A stretch of DNA of 46,972 nt from Candidatus Gastranaerophilales bacterium (GTDB lineage Bacteria; Cyanobacteriota; Vampirovibrionia; Gastranaerophilales; Gastranaerophilaceae): assembly GCA_944323255.1 (NCBI GenBank), contig CALURU010000017.1, positions 1 to 46,972 on the forward strand, given 5' to 3'. The notes below the pieces were generated by a model. The model searched no databases. It saw only the letters and a list, made by a program, of their open reading frames with translations, and was not told the origin of the DNA. Below, one piece after another: positions 9,351 through 16,786 of this stretch. Within the stretch, counting starts at the first letter, position 1, and every line of letters begins with the position of its first letter. The translations under genes were made by a program, and so were the position numbers.

Positions 9351-10556
9351 CTAAAGATTTAAAGATTTTACTATTGTATCTACAACATTATCCATTTGTG
9401 CAATCTGTTCATCCTTTAGCGTTGATTTTATACATATAGAATCATCTAATATTTCAGTCCCCTTGAGCTTTTCAAGTATTGCCCTCATCTGTCCGCCGCA
9501 AGACGGAGCCCAGGTGCCGTTTTGTATAATAATATATTTCCTGTTTTGAAGGTTATGCGCAGCAAGTGTATGCAGGAATGTTTCCATTGATTCAAAGATT
9601 CCTGCATTATAAGTTGTCGTTGCAAGAACTATATGAGAATATTTGAAAGCTTCTGCCAGCACAAAAGACGGATGTGTAATTGAAACATCAAACATTTTGA
9701 TCTTCTTTACACCGTTATCTGCCAGTTTTGAAGCCAGAAGATTAACTGCGCTTTCTGTACCGCCATAAACAGAAGAATATGCAATCAACACAGAATCTTC
9801 TTCCGGAGTATAATTTGACCATTTGTCATATTTTTCTACAAAAAGGTTTATGTTTTTGCGAATCATAAGCCCGTGAAGCGGACAAATTGTTTTTATATCA
9901 AGTCCGGAGGCTTTTTTCAGAAGCATTTGAACCTGCAATCCGTATTTACCTACAATATTTGTATAATATCTTCTAGCTTCATCAAGACAATCTCTTTCCC
10001 AATCAACTTCATCATCAAAAAGATTTCCGTTAATAGCGCCAAAGGAACCGAATGCATCTGCAGAGAAAAGAATTTTATCCTTTTTGTCATAAGTTACCAT
10101 AACTTCAGGCCAGTGAACCATCGGAGCCATAACAAATTGTAGTTCGTGCTTTCCGACACTCAAAGTTTCGCCTTCTTTCACGACCTGAACACGTGAATCT
10201 ACTTCAAAATCAAAAAACTGTTTTATCATTCCAACGGTTTTTTGAGAACACACAATCTTCAAATCTGGATGTACTTTGATAACTTCGCCTAAAAGAGCGC
10301 AATGATCAGGCTCCATATGCTGAACAATAATGTAATCCAAATGTCTGCCTTCAAGTGCATAATTAAGATTTTCATAAAACTGTTCCGCACAAACCTTATC
10401 TACTGTATCAAACAAAACAGTCTTTTCGTCTTTCAGCAGATATGAATTGTATGACATACCATCTTTTACCGGATAAGCACTCTCAAACAAGGCAAGCTTT
10501 CTATCCGAACAGCCTAAGTATACAATATCTTCAGTAATTTTTCTAACATTATGCAT
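9351..10556 (-). CDS. fprA: Flavodiiron protein (oxygen/NO reductase, FprA type)
   Basis: The protein has 401 residues and two domains. An N-terminal metallo-beta-lactamase-like diiron domain carries H80-x-E82-x-D84-H85 (HMEPDH) and further ligands in HWPEVM, DAFG and CPLHG. A C-terminal flavodoxin domain starts near residue 255 (LIAYSSVYGGTES) with the FMN site TTTYNAG. The enzyme detoxifies oxygen or NO using electrons from rubredoxin, encoded next. ATG at 10556 is supported by AGGAG upstream. A longer in-frame start at 10601 is less likely. Confidence 0.95.
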   Translation of the reverse strand: MHNVRKITEDIVYLGCSDRKLALFESAYPVKDGMSYNSYLLKDEKTVLFDTVDKVCAEQFYENLNYALEGRHLDYIIVQHMEPDHCALLGEVIKVHPDLKIVCSQKTVGMIKQFFDFEVDSRVQVVKEGETLSVGKHELQFVMAPMVHWPEVMVTYDKKDKILFSADAFGSFGAINGNLFDDEVDWERDCLDEARRYYTNIVGKYGLQVQMLLKKASGLDIKTICPLHGLMIRKNINLFVEKYDKWSNYTPEEDSVLIAYSSVYGGTESAVNLLASKLADNGVKKIKMFDVSITHPSFVLAEAFKYSHIVLATTTYNAGIFESMETFLHTLAAHNLQNRKYIIIQNGTWAPSCGGQMRAILEKLKGTEILDDSICIKSTLKDEQIAQMDNVVDTIVKSLNL

Positions 10557-10775
10557 AAATACTCCTAAGCTTAAATCATTTATAGATTTATTATACTCCA
10601 AACAGAGCAGGGGTAAATGTATTTAATTTAAAAGTAAAACTAGATTATTTTTTTACTTCCATAAACTCCTAAAATGAATAGGTGCGCAGGTAAGGATACC
10701 CTGCTCTATTTATAAACAGAACCCCTCAGAGAGAGAAAATTTGCAAAGCTTGTCGTTTTGTAACCCTGTGTGCCG

Positions 10776-10864
10776 TCATTCTGAGAGCAAGAGCTTGAAG
10801 AATCTCCTTCTTATAAAGTTTTAGGGGTTCTTCGTTCCTGAACGGATATCGGACTCAGAATGGC
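10776..10864. repeat. Imperfect palindromic intergenic repeat
   Basis: The left end GTCATTCTGAGAGCAAG and the right end GGACTCAGAATGGC are inverted copies, with GAAGAATCTCC and GGGTTCTTCG as inner arms. Half-copies of the same family occur at 13278-13330 and 25361-25417. It resembles the TTCTTCG...CTCAGAATGAC intergenic repeats seen in many bacteria. Confidence 0.7.
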
Positions 10865-10904
10865 GTGGCACATTGGGCGTGAATCCCATCGCCCCTTGTG
10901 TGAG

Positions 10905-11275
10905 GGGGTAAATGTATTGGGCTGGGCGGTCACCATCCCTCGCCTTTTGAGGAAGAGGGAGCAGTCGTGCGTGAGCCGTTAGGCGAAAGCTACGAATGCG
11001 GGTGAGGGGTTAAATCAAGAACTTACTCTCAACGCTCCACTTTGCACAGGAAAGCTTTTCTCAGACACGCTCCCGCTATCGCTTCGAAAACCTTTCCCTC
11101 GCTCCGTTACGCTTAAATCTGACAAGTGTTGCATTCCCTCGCCCCTTTGGGGGTGGGGGTAAATGTATTGGGCTGGGCGGTCACTTTCCCCTCGCCCCTT
11201 GTGGGAGAGGGAGCAGTCGTGCGTGAGCCGTTAGGCGAAAGCTACGAATGCGGGTGAGGGGCTAAATAAAGTTAG
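10905..11275 (+). repeat. Left arm of inverted repeat flanking flagellin
   Basis: This GC-rich block holds two copies of a roughly 75-bp module (10938-11013 and 11188-11262; core GAGGGAGCAGTCGTGCGTGA ... GAATGCGGGTGAGGGG) joined by a linker (11014-11147) containing CTTTTCTCAGACACGCTCCC. The same order, inverted, lies at 13461-13773 on the other side of flagellin. Each module starts with a hairpin (CCCTCGCCCC/GGGAGAGGG). The sequence GGGGGTAAATGTATTGGGC precedes both modules. No gene is visible in 10557-11527. Confidence 0.85.
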
Positions 11276-11295
11276 TAGGTCGGGCTACGCCTGAC

Positions 11296-11514
11296 ATTCC
11301 CCTCGCCCCTTTGGGGAGAGCGGATTTTCGGTAGGGCGACACCGAGCGAGCGGTAGCAGGAGTGTCGTCCGTAAGGACGTAAACTCATTCCCGCAAGCGA
11401 GCAAGCCCGTAAGGTGGAGGGAAGCTGGGAACTTTCCGACACCCCGAATAATCCAAGACAGGGAGAAGCCGTGCTTGAACCGTCAGGTGAAAGTTACGGA
11501 TTCGGGTGAGGGGC
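11296..11514 (+). repeat. Third, interrupted copy of the 75-bp module
   Basis: The head (CCCTCGCCCCTTTGGGGAGAG at about 11300-11324) and the tail (about 11455-11514, AGCCGTGCTTGAACCGTCAG ... GGGTGAGGGGC) of the module are separated by about 130 bp of GC-rich sequence. That insert contains the inverted pair GGCGACAC/GTGTCGTC. It ends 14 bp before the flagellin stop codon. Confidence 0.7.
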
Positions 11515-11527
11515 TAAATAAAGCTGA

Positions 11528-13249
11528 TTACAGCAACTGCAATGCTATCGATGGTGTTTGGTTGGCAGTCGCAAGGAGAGTAGCAGAAGCCTGTTGTAGA
11601 ATTTGCATTTGAATGTACTCACTTGAAACTTCAGCAATATCTGCATCACGGATGGTTGACTGTGTCGAAGTCAAATTGTCTATCGAGACCCCGATTGACT
11701 CAAGTGCTGATTCTAAGCGGTTGTATGCTGCACCGTATTCGGTTTGCTTAGACCTGATTTTGGAGAGCATTTCGTCTATTTGGTTTAATGAATTGCGTGC
11801 AGCATCAGAGGATGAAACATCGATTGACAATCCGCCATAGCCAAAACTCAAATCAAGATTTATTTGTGAGCTAGAATCAGAATGGATTCCGGCTTGGAAG
11901 TTAATTGATGTGTCTTTTGCTGTGTCAGGCACGCCGCCGTCAAAATTCGGTTTATACAATGGCATTAAACTCTCAGGCGGCGTGCCGCCGTCGGTTAAAG
12001 CCGGCACCCCTATGGGATTATAAGCTATTGCGGGTACTACTGAATTAACTGTACTGTAATAAGTATTATTTGTTGCTGATGAAGTTCCTCCAATACTTCC
12101 AATAAACGCTCCTACTAATGTAGTTCCAGCGACTTTTCCAGAAGCAAAACAGTTTGTCACGGTTGAATCTTCTACTAAACCTATAAGTCCGCCAATGTTT
12201 GAATACCCATTTATTATACTTCCTTTTGCAAAACAATTATCAACTTGTGCACCTGTAGTTAAATAACCGACTAAACCTCCAATAGAACTTGTATATGTGC
12301 TTGTATATGTGCCATCGATATTTGCATTTGCATAACAATTTGTAAGCCTGCCACCACTTGCCATTCCAATTAATCCACCAATATACGCATCATCCGCTTT
12401 TATACTTCCTGTAACATAACAATTGTTTATATTCCCATATCCAAACGTTCCTACAAGCCCGCCTACACCTGTACCTCCTGTAATATTTACGTTCTCTAAA
12501 CCGACATTTTCTATTGTACCCATTGCTGCACTAAATAGACCAACACCATTTTCTGTTGGCTTGTTTATAGTAAGATTTCTTATTACATGTCCATTGCCAT
12601 TAAATTCACCTGAAAAAGGTGTACCCGTATTTGCATCACCTATTGGCTCCCAGTCAATGCCGGAGAGGTCGATGTCGGACATTAGGATGTATTTGCCGCT
12701 TAGGTTGTTGTTTATTGCCTGGAGTTCGTCGGCGGTTTTGATGATTGTATAGCCCTGTGCAAGAGCTTCCTCTTCGGTTAATGGGTCGATTTGCTGGATA
12801 AATTCGCCGCCGCCGGTTGTAGAAGAAGCGCCTTCGTCAAAGAGTTTTATGCCGTTGTATTCGGTGTTTGAAACAATTCGGTCGCATTCTGCAAGGCGGG
12901 CAGTGATTTCGGATTGGATGGCATTTAGGGAGTCTTGTCCGTAAGTGCCATTGGCTGCTTGTTCGGTGAGGTCTCGAATTCTTGAGAGGTGGTCAGAAAT
13001 TAGACTTAGGCTATCTTCGGCGGTTGTTAGCATATCCAAGCCCATGGCGACGTTGTCCTGCGCCACGCTGTAAGATGAGAGTTTGCTCGCAAGGTTGGTG
13101 GAGATTGAGTAATTTGCTGCGTTGTCTTTAGCGTGGTTTATCTTGGAGCCCGTTGTCATGCGCTCGATGGCGGTATTGAGTGCGTTTGTGGAGGAGGTTA
13201 GGTTCGATTGGACAATCATTGAGCCGAGGTTGGTGTTGAGGGTTATCAT
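11528..13249 (-). CDS. Flagellin with GLUG-repeat insertion
   Basis: The protein has 573 residues. Residues 1-140 are a classical flagellin D0/D1 N-terminus (LNTNLGSMIVQSNLTSS, then AANYSIS, LTEQAANGTYG and NTEYNGIKLFD). The last 110 residues are the matching C-terminal D1/D0 (LDLSFGYGGLSIDVSSSDAA, then IRDADIAEVSSEYIQMQIL). Between them are about 270 residues with five or so GLUG repeats (IGGLIGMASGGRLTNCYANA, VGGLVGTFGYGNINNCYV), a module of bacterial adhesins. The insert is more AT-rich than the ends. ATG at 13249 is set by AGGAGG 5 nt upstream. It is the filament subunit. No sigma-28 promoter is visible directly upstream. Confidence 0.93.
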   Translation of the reverse strand: MITLNTNLGSMIVQSNLTSSTNALNTAIERMTTGSKINHAKDNAANYSISTNLASKLSSYSVAQDNVAMGLDMLTTAEDSLSLISDHLSRIRDLTEQAANGTYGQDSLNAIQSEITARLAECDRIVSNTEYNGIKLFDEGASSTTGGGEFIQQIDPLTEEEALAQGYTIIKTADELQAINNNLSGKYILMSDIDLSGIDWEPIGDANTGTPFSGEFNGNGHVIRNLTINKPTENGVGLFSAAMGTIENVGLENVNITGGTGVGGLVGTFGYGNINNCYVTGSIKADDAYIGGLIGMASGGRLTNCYANANIDGTYTSTYTSSIGGLVGYLTTGAQVDNCFAKGSIINGYSNIGGLIGLVEDSTVTNCFASGKVAGTTLVGAFIGSIGGTSSATNNTYYSTVNSVVPAIAYNPIGVPALTDGGTPPESLMPLYKPNFDGGVPDTAKDTSINFQAGIHSDSSSQINLDLSFGYGGLSIDVSSSDAARNSLNQIDEMLSKIRSKQTEYGAAYNRLESALESIGVSIDNLTSTQSTIRDADIAEVSSEYIQMQILQQASATLLATANQTPSIALQLL

Positions 13250-13250
13250 G

Positions 13251-13272
13251 CACACCTCCTCAATTTATGTGG
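13251..13272 (-). promoter_or_regulatory. Possible CsrA-type hairpin over the flagellin ribosome-binding site
   Basis: On the minus strand CACAT pairs with GTGTG and exposes AAATTGAGGAG in the loop, so the Shine-Dalgarno with its GGA motif is presented as CsrA sites are. This fits the fliW-csrA genes at 2 kb, but the stem is only 5 bp. Confidence 0.4.
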
Positions 13273-13277
13273 AGTAA

Positions 13278-13330
13278 AAGTTTTAAAGATTCTTCGCACC
13301 TGAATAGATGCTGGACTCAGAATGACGCAA
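13278..13330. repeat. Half-copy of TTCTTCG/CTCAGAATGAC repeat
   Basis: TTTTAAAGATTCTTCGCACC and GGACTCAGAATGACG match the copy at 25361-25417 closely and the right half of 10776-10864. It lies immediately upstream of the flagellin leader. Confidence 0.7.
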
Positions 13331-13460
13331 TAAGTTGGATGAATTTGACCGCTCTCCCCTAATGGGCAAGGGAATACGAAGCTTGTTGATTGCAAGCGCA
13401 GGCATCTGCCCCCCCTTGAGGGGGAAGTGGTCGGAGACCGTAGGGGGGTATTCGTGAATT

Positions 13461-13773
13461 ATTGTTTTTAACCCCACACCCGCATTCGTAGCTTTCGCCT
13501 GACGGCTCGAGCACGACTGCTCCCTCTCCCTCAAGGGGCGAGGGGAAGTGAGACTTGTCAGGTTCAAGCGGAACGAAGCGAAGGGAAGGTTTTCGAAGCG
13601 ATAGCGGGAGCAGAGCGGGAGCGTGTCTGAGAAAAGCTTGCCTTCGCTAAGTGGAGCGGATTGAAGGTGTTCTTGAGTTACCCCCACACCCGCATTCGTA
13701 GCTTTCGCCTGACGGCTCGAGCACGACTGCTCCCTCTCCCTCAAGGGGCGAGGGGAAGTGACTAACCAGCACA
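13461..13773 (-). repeat. Right arm of inverted repeat flanking flagellin
   Basis: Read on the minus strand this is module (13760-13681), linker (13680-13556), module (13555-13478), colinear with the left arm at 10938-11262 and with only a few mismatches per module. The left arm has about 45 extra bp before its second module. An apparent open frame through this block (13283-13774) is an artefact of the repeat. Confidence 0.85.
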
Positions 13774-13815
13774 ATACAGAGTAAGTTAATACTTTCTTCT
13801 CAACTAATCCAATTC

Positions 13816-13856
13816 GGGCAAAACCGTCTCTACAAGCGGGTTTTACCCCCCCCCCC
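13816..13856. repeat. Hairpin plus 11-base homopolymeric C tract
   Basis: GGGCAAAACC and GGGTTTTACCC form a 10-bp stem around a 12-13-nt loop, followed by eleven C residues at 13846-13856. On the minus strand the tract reads as a G-run followed by TAAA, as at two other G-runs in the window. Such tracts are prone to slippage. Confidence 0.6.
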
Positions 13857-13952
13857 TAATAGCTGAAAGCATTGCGGGACAAGGGATTAAAACACTATCA
13901 CAATTTGTTTGCAACGATACTTTTTCCGACATTCACATATCCTTATATATTA

Positions 13953-13981
13953 ATTATATATTGGGTAACTATAGTTGTCAA
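13953..13981 (-). promoter_or_regulatory. Consensus sigma-70 promoter
   Basis: On the minus strand TTGACA, a 17-bp spacer and TATAAT match the housekeeping consensus at all 12 positions. Transcription would start near 13946 and run toward flagellin, crossing the C tract and the right repeat arm. No other gene lies between, so it may drive flagellin with a leader of about 700 nt, or a separate RNA. Confidence 0.7.
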
Positions 13982-14040
13982 GTATCTTTTTCAGGGACTT
14001 ATGTACAACTTTACACAAAATATGTTTGAAATATAGCTAT

Positions 14041-14101
14041 AACATTCCGATCTTGTTTAGGAATCTTGCCGGTGATAAGACCCTGGAACAAGTTTAGGGT
14101 G
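14041..14101. repeat. Palindromic hairpin element
   Basis: CTTGTTTAGGAATCTT (from 14052) and AAGACCCTGGAACAAG (to 14092) form a long imperfect stem. It resembles the AAGACCCTGAAACAAG-type palindromic repeats found between genes in many bacteria. A structured RNA cannot be excluded. The rest of 13982-14152 shows nothing else. Confidence 0.45.
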
Positions 14102-14152
14102 TCAATTTTAGCTTTTTTAGTGTAAACTGCGATATAAATCCTCTTTTTCACA

Positions 14153-14185
14153 CAAAAAAAAGGAATTCTTTTGTTTAAGAATTCC
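14153..14185 (-). terminator. Terminator of the ribbon-helix-helix transcript
   Basis: GGAATTCTT-TTGTTT-AAGAATTCC followed, on the minus strand, by eight T residues. It ends a 3' leader of about 160 nt behind the gene at 14347-14538. That stretch contains a CCGGA/TCCGG hairpin and no supported gene. Confidence 0.8.
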
Positions 14186-14346
14186 CATGGTTGTTTGTTT
14201 TCGTTGTTTTCCTTTTTACGTTTTCTCTTCTCTTGTGTTTCCCTGACCTCGTGTTTTTGTCCTCGTGTCTAACTAAATTCCCTCCAGGTACGAACAAGCA
14301 CCGGATATATGTCCGGTCTCATTCATAACTCACTTTTTCTGTGAAT

Positions 14347-14538
14347 CTACCCGTCCAGTAGTGCCTCTAAAATTCTTGCATTCTTGTCTGCCAGAGTGTT
14401 ATTACGAACCTGAGAGCGTGTTATATAACTCCTCAAAGCCTCTCTGATTAGTTCTGAACGTGATCTGCTTTCATTCTCTGCAACTTCGTCAATTTTGCCT
14501 AAAAAGCTTTCAGGCATGGAAATTAATACTCTTGCCAT
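14347..14538 (-). CDS. Ribbon-helix-helix (CopG-like) DNA-binding protein
   Basis: The protein has 63 residues. The first 50 read as an RHH fold: beta strand ARVLISMPESFLGKIDEVAE, then helix SRSELIREALRSYI. Such proteins bind DNA as dimers and act as antitoxins or small regulators. No toxin gene lies next to it, so it may be a stand-alone regulator. AGGAG lies 7 nt before the ATG. A conserved promoter element (AATACTTTATATATAT) lies about 50 bp upstream, shared with three other loci. Confidence 0.85.
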   Translation of the reverse strand: MARVLISMPESFLGKIDEVAENESRSRSELIREALRSYITRSQVRNNTLADKNARILEALLDG

Positions 14539-14585
14539 AAATGTACTCCTTTTATTATCCTCTGTATTTTGATTTTACGTTTGAT

Positions 14586-14653
14586 ATATATATAAAGTAT
14601 TTGAAGATTATAAAATTGCCTTTTTTCTTAAAATTATTAAGAAATGTTAAGTT
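14586..14653 (-). promoter_or_regulatory. Conserved composite promoter, degenerate copy
   Basis: AATACTTTATATATATAT (minus strand, from 14601) is preceded by AAGGCAAT. Exactly 34 bp further upstream is a direct repeat, ATTAAGAA-N2-GTTAAGTT, in the place of an HLR1 box but with several mismatches. Compare 28929, 33826 and 43517. Confidence 0.5.
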
Positions 14654-15890
14654 AATTTTTTATTCTACATATATCTTTTCTAAAATATACAGATTCAAAA
14701 GTAATATCTTGCGCCTCGTTATACATTTTTTGAACAGCCCTGGAAGCCGTTGCAGAAGTTGTAGTTACAGAAAGCACCGCTCCCTCACTCGCTTCATATT
14801 CCATATATCGATTTTTGGAAACCGATGGATAAAATATAATAACAGTTTCATCACCGACATTATCCAAGCCTTGAATAACATTCTCTTTATTATTTTTATT
14901 TTTACAAGTCAAAACAAGAGAGGATGCAAATATATCCTTATTCTTGATATATTCAACTTCATCACTGAAAGATCCTATTACACATGAATAAAAGAGAGTG
15001 TACAAATCCTCATCAAGAATTTCTAACAGCGAAGGTGCATCACAGTCTTGCATAAAAGACTGCCAGCCTAAAATCTGCATTCCTCCATCATCTGTCAAAA
15101 TTCCATTTACACCCAAAATTCCCAAATACGGATTACCATCTATTTCCAGGTAATCAAGGGTCGGATAAATAACATTATCCATAAGAAAATATTCATTCTC
15201 TGTTGTTAATTTATAATTCGGCGAGCAAGCTCCCATTCCACTGGTTAATTGACCGCCTTCACCTTCCAGAAAATGCTTGTAGGTTATTGAAGAGCCTATT
15301 GGCAATGCTTTGTAACCATCTGTTATTGTATAAAAAGAAAAAGGAGTTCCGTACACATAATCTTCTATAATTATGCGTTTATTTTTTTCTATAAAACTCG
15401 ATTCTACAAGAGACTTTGCTGTTTGATAAGAAGTAAAAACCGCTGCGCTATTAGGCTCATCTTTTTTTAAAACAAAAGGAACTTTTTGATTCTTAATATA
15501 ATCCAACACCATATTTTGTTTTTCAAAAATCCCAAACTTTGGAGTAGGAATCCTTAGTTTATACAAAACCTTTTTAGCAAGTGCCTTGTCAAAAACTATT
15601 TTTGCGGCATTTCTATCAGGAGCAAAGATTTTCTGTCTATTATTATTAAACAAATCTACAATATCCGTTTTCAGTGCCGTAAGTGAAACAGGTATTGTCA
15701 TATCAATACCATTTTCCATAACAAATTCCAGCAGCTCTGCCGGATTATCCTCTCTAATATCAACACACTGCGCAAACTCCTTCAAGGTATCAGATGCCGG
15801 TGTTATATAAATTTCGTGCTTTTCTGATAATTTCTTTGCTAAAGCATACTCTTTAGCTCCGTTTCCTATAATCAAGATTTTCTTTTGCAT
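14652..15890 (-). CDS. PurD-like ATP-grasp protein, divergent active site
   Basis: About 412 residues with the layout of phosphoribosylamine-glycine ligase: Rossmann-like start KKILIIGNGAKEYALAKKLS, ATP-grasp middle (FVLKKDEPNSAAVF, then IIIEDYVYGTPFSFYTITDG), and the GILGVNGILTDDGG segment. Normal PurD ends this region with EFN-x-RFGDPE; here it reads LGWQSFMQDCDAPS, so metal-binding Glu and Asn are missing. The N-terminal GGREHA motif is also altered (GAKEYA). It may be a weak or altered enzyme. The start is 15890 for homology; TATAAT lies 6 nt before it. An ATG at 15926 overlapping the upstream stop codon (TAATG) is the alternative. Confidence 0.75.
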   Translation of the reverse strand: MQKKILIIGNGAKEYALAKKLSEKHEIYITPASDTLKEFAQCVDIREDNPAELLEFVMENGIDMTIPVSLTALKTDIVDLFNNNRQKIFAPDRNAAKIVFDKALAKKVLYKLRIPTPKFGIFEKQNMVLDYIKNQKVPFVLKKDEPNSAAVFTSYQTAKSLVESSFIEKNKRIIIEDYVYGTPFSFYTITDGYKALPIGSSITYKHFLEGEGGQLTSGMGACSPNYKLTTENEYFLMDNVIYPTLDYLEIDGNPYLGILGVNGILTDDGGMQILGWQSFMQDCDAPSLLEILDEDLYTLFYSCVIGSFSDEVEYIKNKDIFASSLVLTCKNKNNKENVIQGLDNVGDETVIIFYPSVSKNRYMEYEASEGAVLSVTTTSATASRAVQKMYNEAQDITFESVYFRKDICRIKN

Positions 15891-15925
15891 AAGGGCATTA
15901 TAGCACAGAAAAGACTCTTCTGCCA

Positions 15926-16585
15926 TTAATATTGCACTGTTTTTTTATATTTTTCGGATAATTTTTCAAAAATATTTACTGCATTTTCTTCAGGACTGGA
16001 TTTGAACAAGGCTTTTAAAATTTGCCTTGTATAATTATCACGACTGTATGTATTCGTTTCAAGCATATTATCTACAATCTTATCTATATCAGCGTTTCCG
16101 ACCTTCTTTACAATATTTGCCGGAATAACTTTTTGATAAATATATTCTATCGGTCTTCTATTTCTTGTATAATGTTTTTGATTTAATGCTGTATCACCAT
16201 TTTTTATGTGCGCATCAGGCATTTTATCTAACTCCACCCTACATCTCAAATCCTTCGTATCCAGATTTTTTGTCGGAATCCTCAACACAACTATTTTAGG
16301 ATCTCTGTATGCACACCGTGAAAATAGCGCTAGTGCTATTGTATACCAACCTTCATACGTTGAATACCATGTATTACACCAATGTTTTAAAAAATTTTTG
16401 AGTTCAAAGAGAAATACTCCGTCCAAGTTAGACTCCGAATATGCATCAGGAGATGTCTTAATAATCCCATCCTTCATTATGGAATTATAGTTCTTTTCGC
16501 TTGTAACATGGTACAAATAGCGGGGAATTTTTTTCCCTTTTGACGTAATAAAAGAGTTTTTGTAAGTATCGTTACAAACTTGCAT
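15926..16585 (-). CDS. Putative ADP-ribosyltransferase-fold protein
   Basis: The protein has 219 residues, is soluble and was not firmly recognised. The opening RYLYHVTSEKNYNSIMKDGI followed by LDGVFLF resembles the LYHxT...I...G start of DarT/KptA-like ADP-ribosyltransferase folds. A later stretch NRRPIEYIYQKVIPANIV resembles their glutamate-containing end. Catalytic assignment is uncertain. It is the first gene of a two-gene unit with the PurD-like gene (TAATG overlap). No antitoxin-like macrodomain gene is adjacent. Confidence 0.55.
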   Translation of the reverse strand: MQVCNDTYKNSFITSKGKKIPRYLYHVTSEKNYNSIMKDGIIKTSPDAYSESNLDGVFLFELKNFLKHWCNTWYSTYEGWYTIALALFSRCAYRDPKIVVLRIPTKNLDTKDLRCRVELDKMPDAHIKNGDTALNQKHYTRNRRPIEYIYQKVIPANIVKKVGNADIDKIVDNMLETNTYSRDNYTRQILKALFKSSPEENAVNIFEKLSEKYKKTVQY

Positions 16586-16647
16586 TACATTACCGTTCTA
16601 TCGGATTAAAACCCGCTAAAAAATTTTATTGCTAAATTCTAAAGAAG

Positions 16648-16676
16648 CGGGCACAAACTAAAAGTTTGTGCCCGCT
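16648..16676. terminator. Strong hairpin, probable terminator after fba
   Basis: GCGGGCACAAACT-AAA-AGTTTGTGCCCGC is a perfect 13-bp stem. It lies in the 16586-16786 gap, where it follows fba and precedes the ADP-ribosyltransferase-like gene. A T-run is weak, so it may instead protect the 3' end. A second weaker stem (GGTCG/CGACC) lies at 16735-16760. Confidence 0.6.
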
Positions 16677-16786
16677 CAATCACTTTTAAACTGTAATCAC
16701 ACCCTCGAGGCGTCTTTGGAGTTTCTATATCAGTCGGTCGTTTTACCTAAAAGCCGACCCTATATATTTACCCCTATTTTACCCGC

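Noticed and set aside
10905..13773. Insertion sequence or transposon around flagellin
   Set aside because: No transposase, no target-site duplication seen, and the repeat arms consist of dispersed intergenic modules. Inverted arms are reported, but a mobile element cannot be supported.
13283..13774. Open frame of 163 codons on the minus strand
   Set aside because: It runs through the two copies of the 75-bp module and the TTCTTCG repeat; the translated sequence simply repeats itself with the DNA repeat and has no ribosome-binding site.
14186..14346. Short basic reading frame on the minus strand behind the RHH gene
   Set aside because: No start codon or ribosome-binding site; the base bias of the stretch (A-rich on that strand) explains the open frame.
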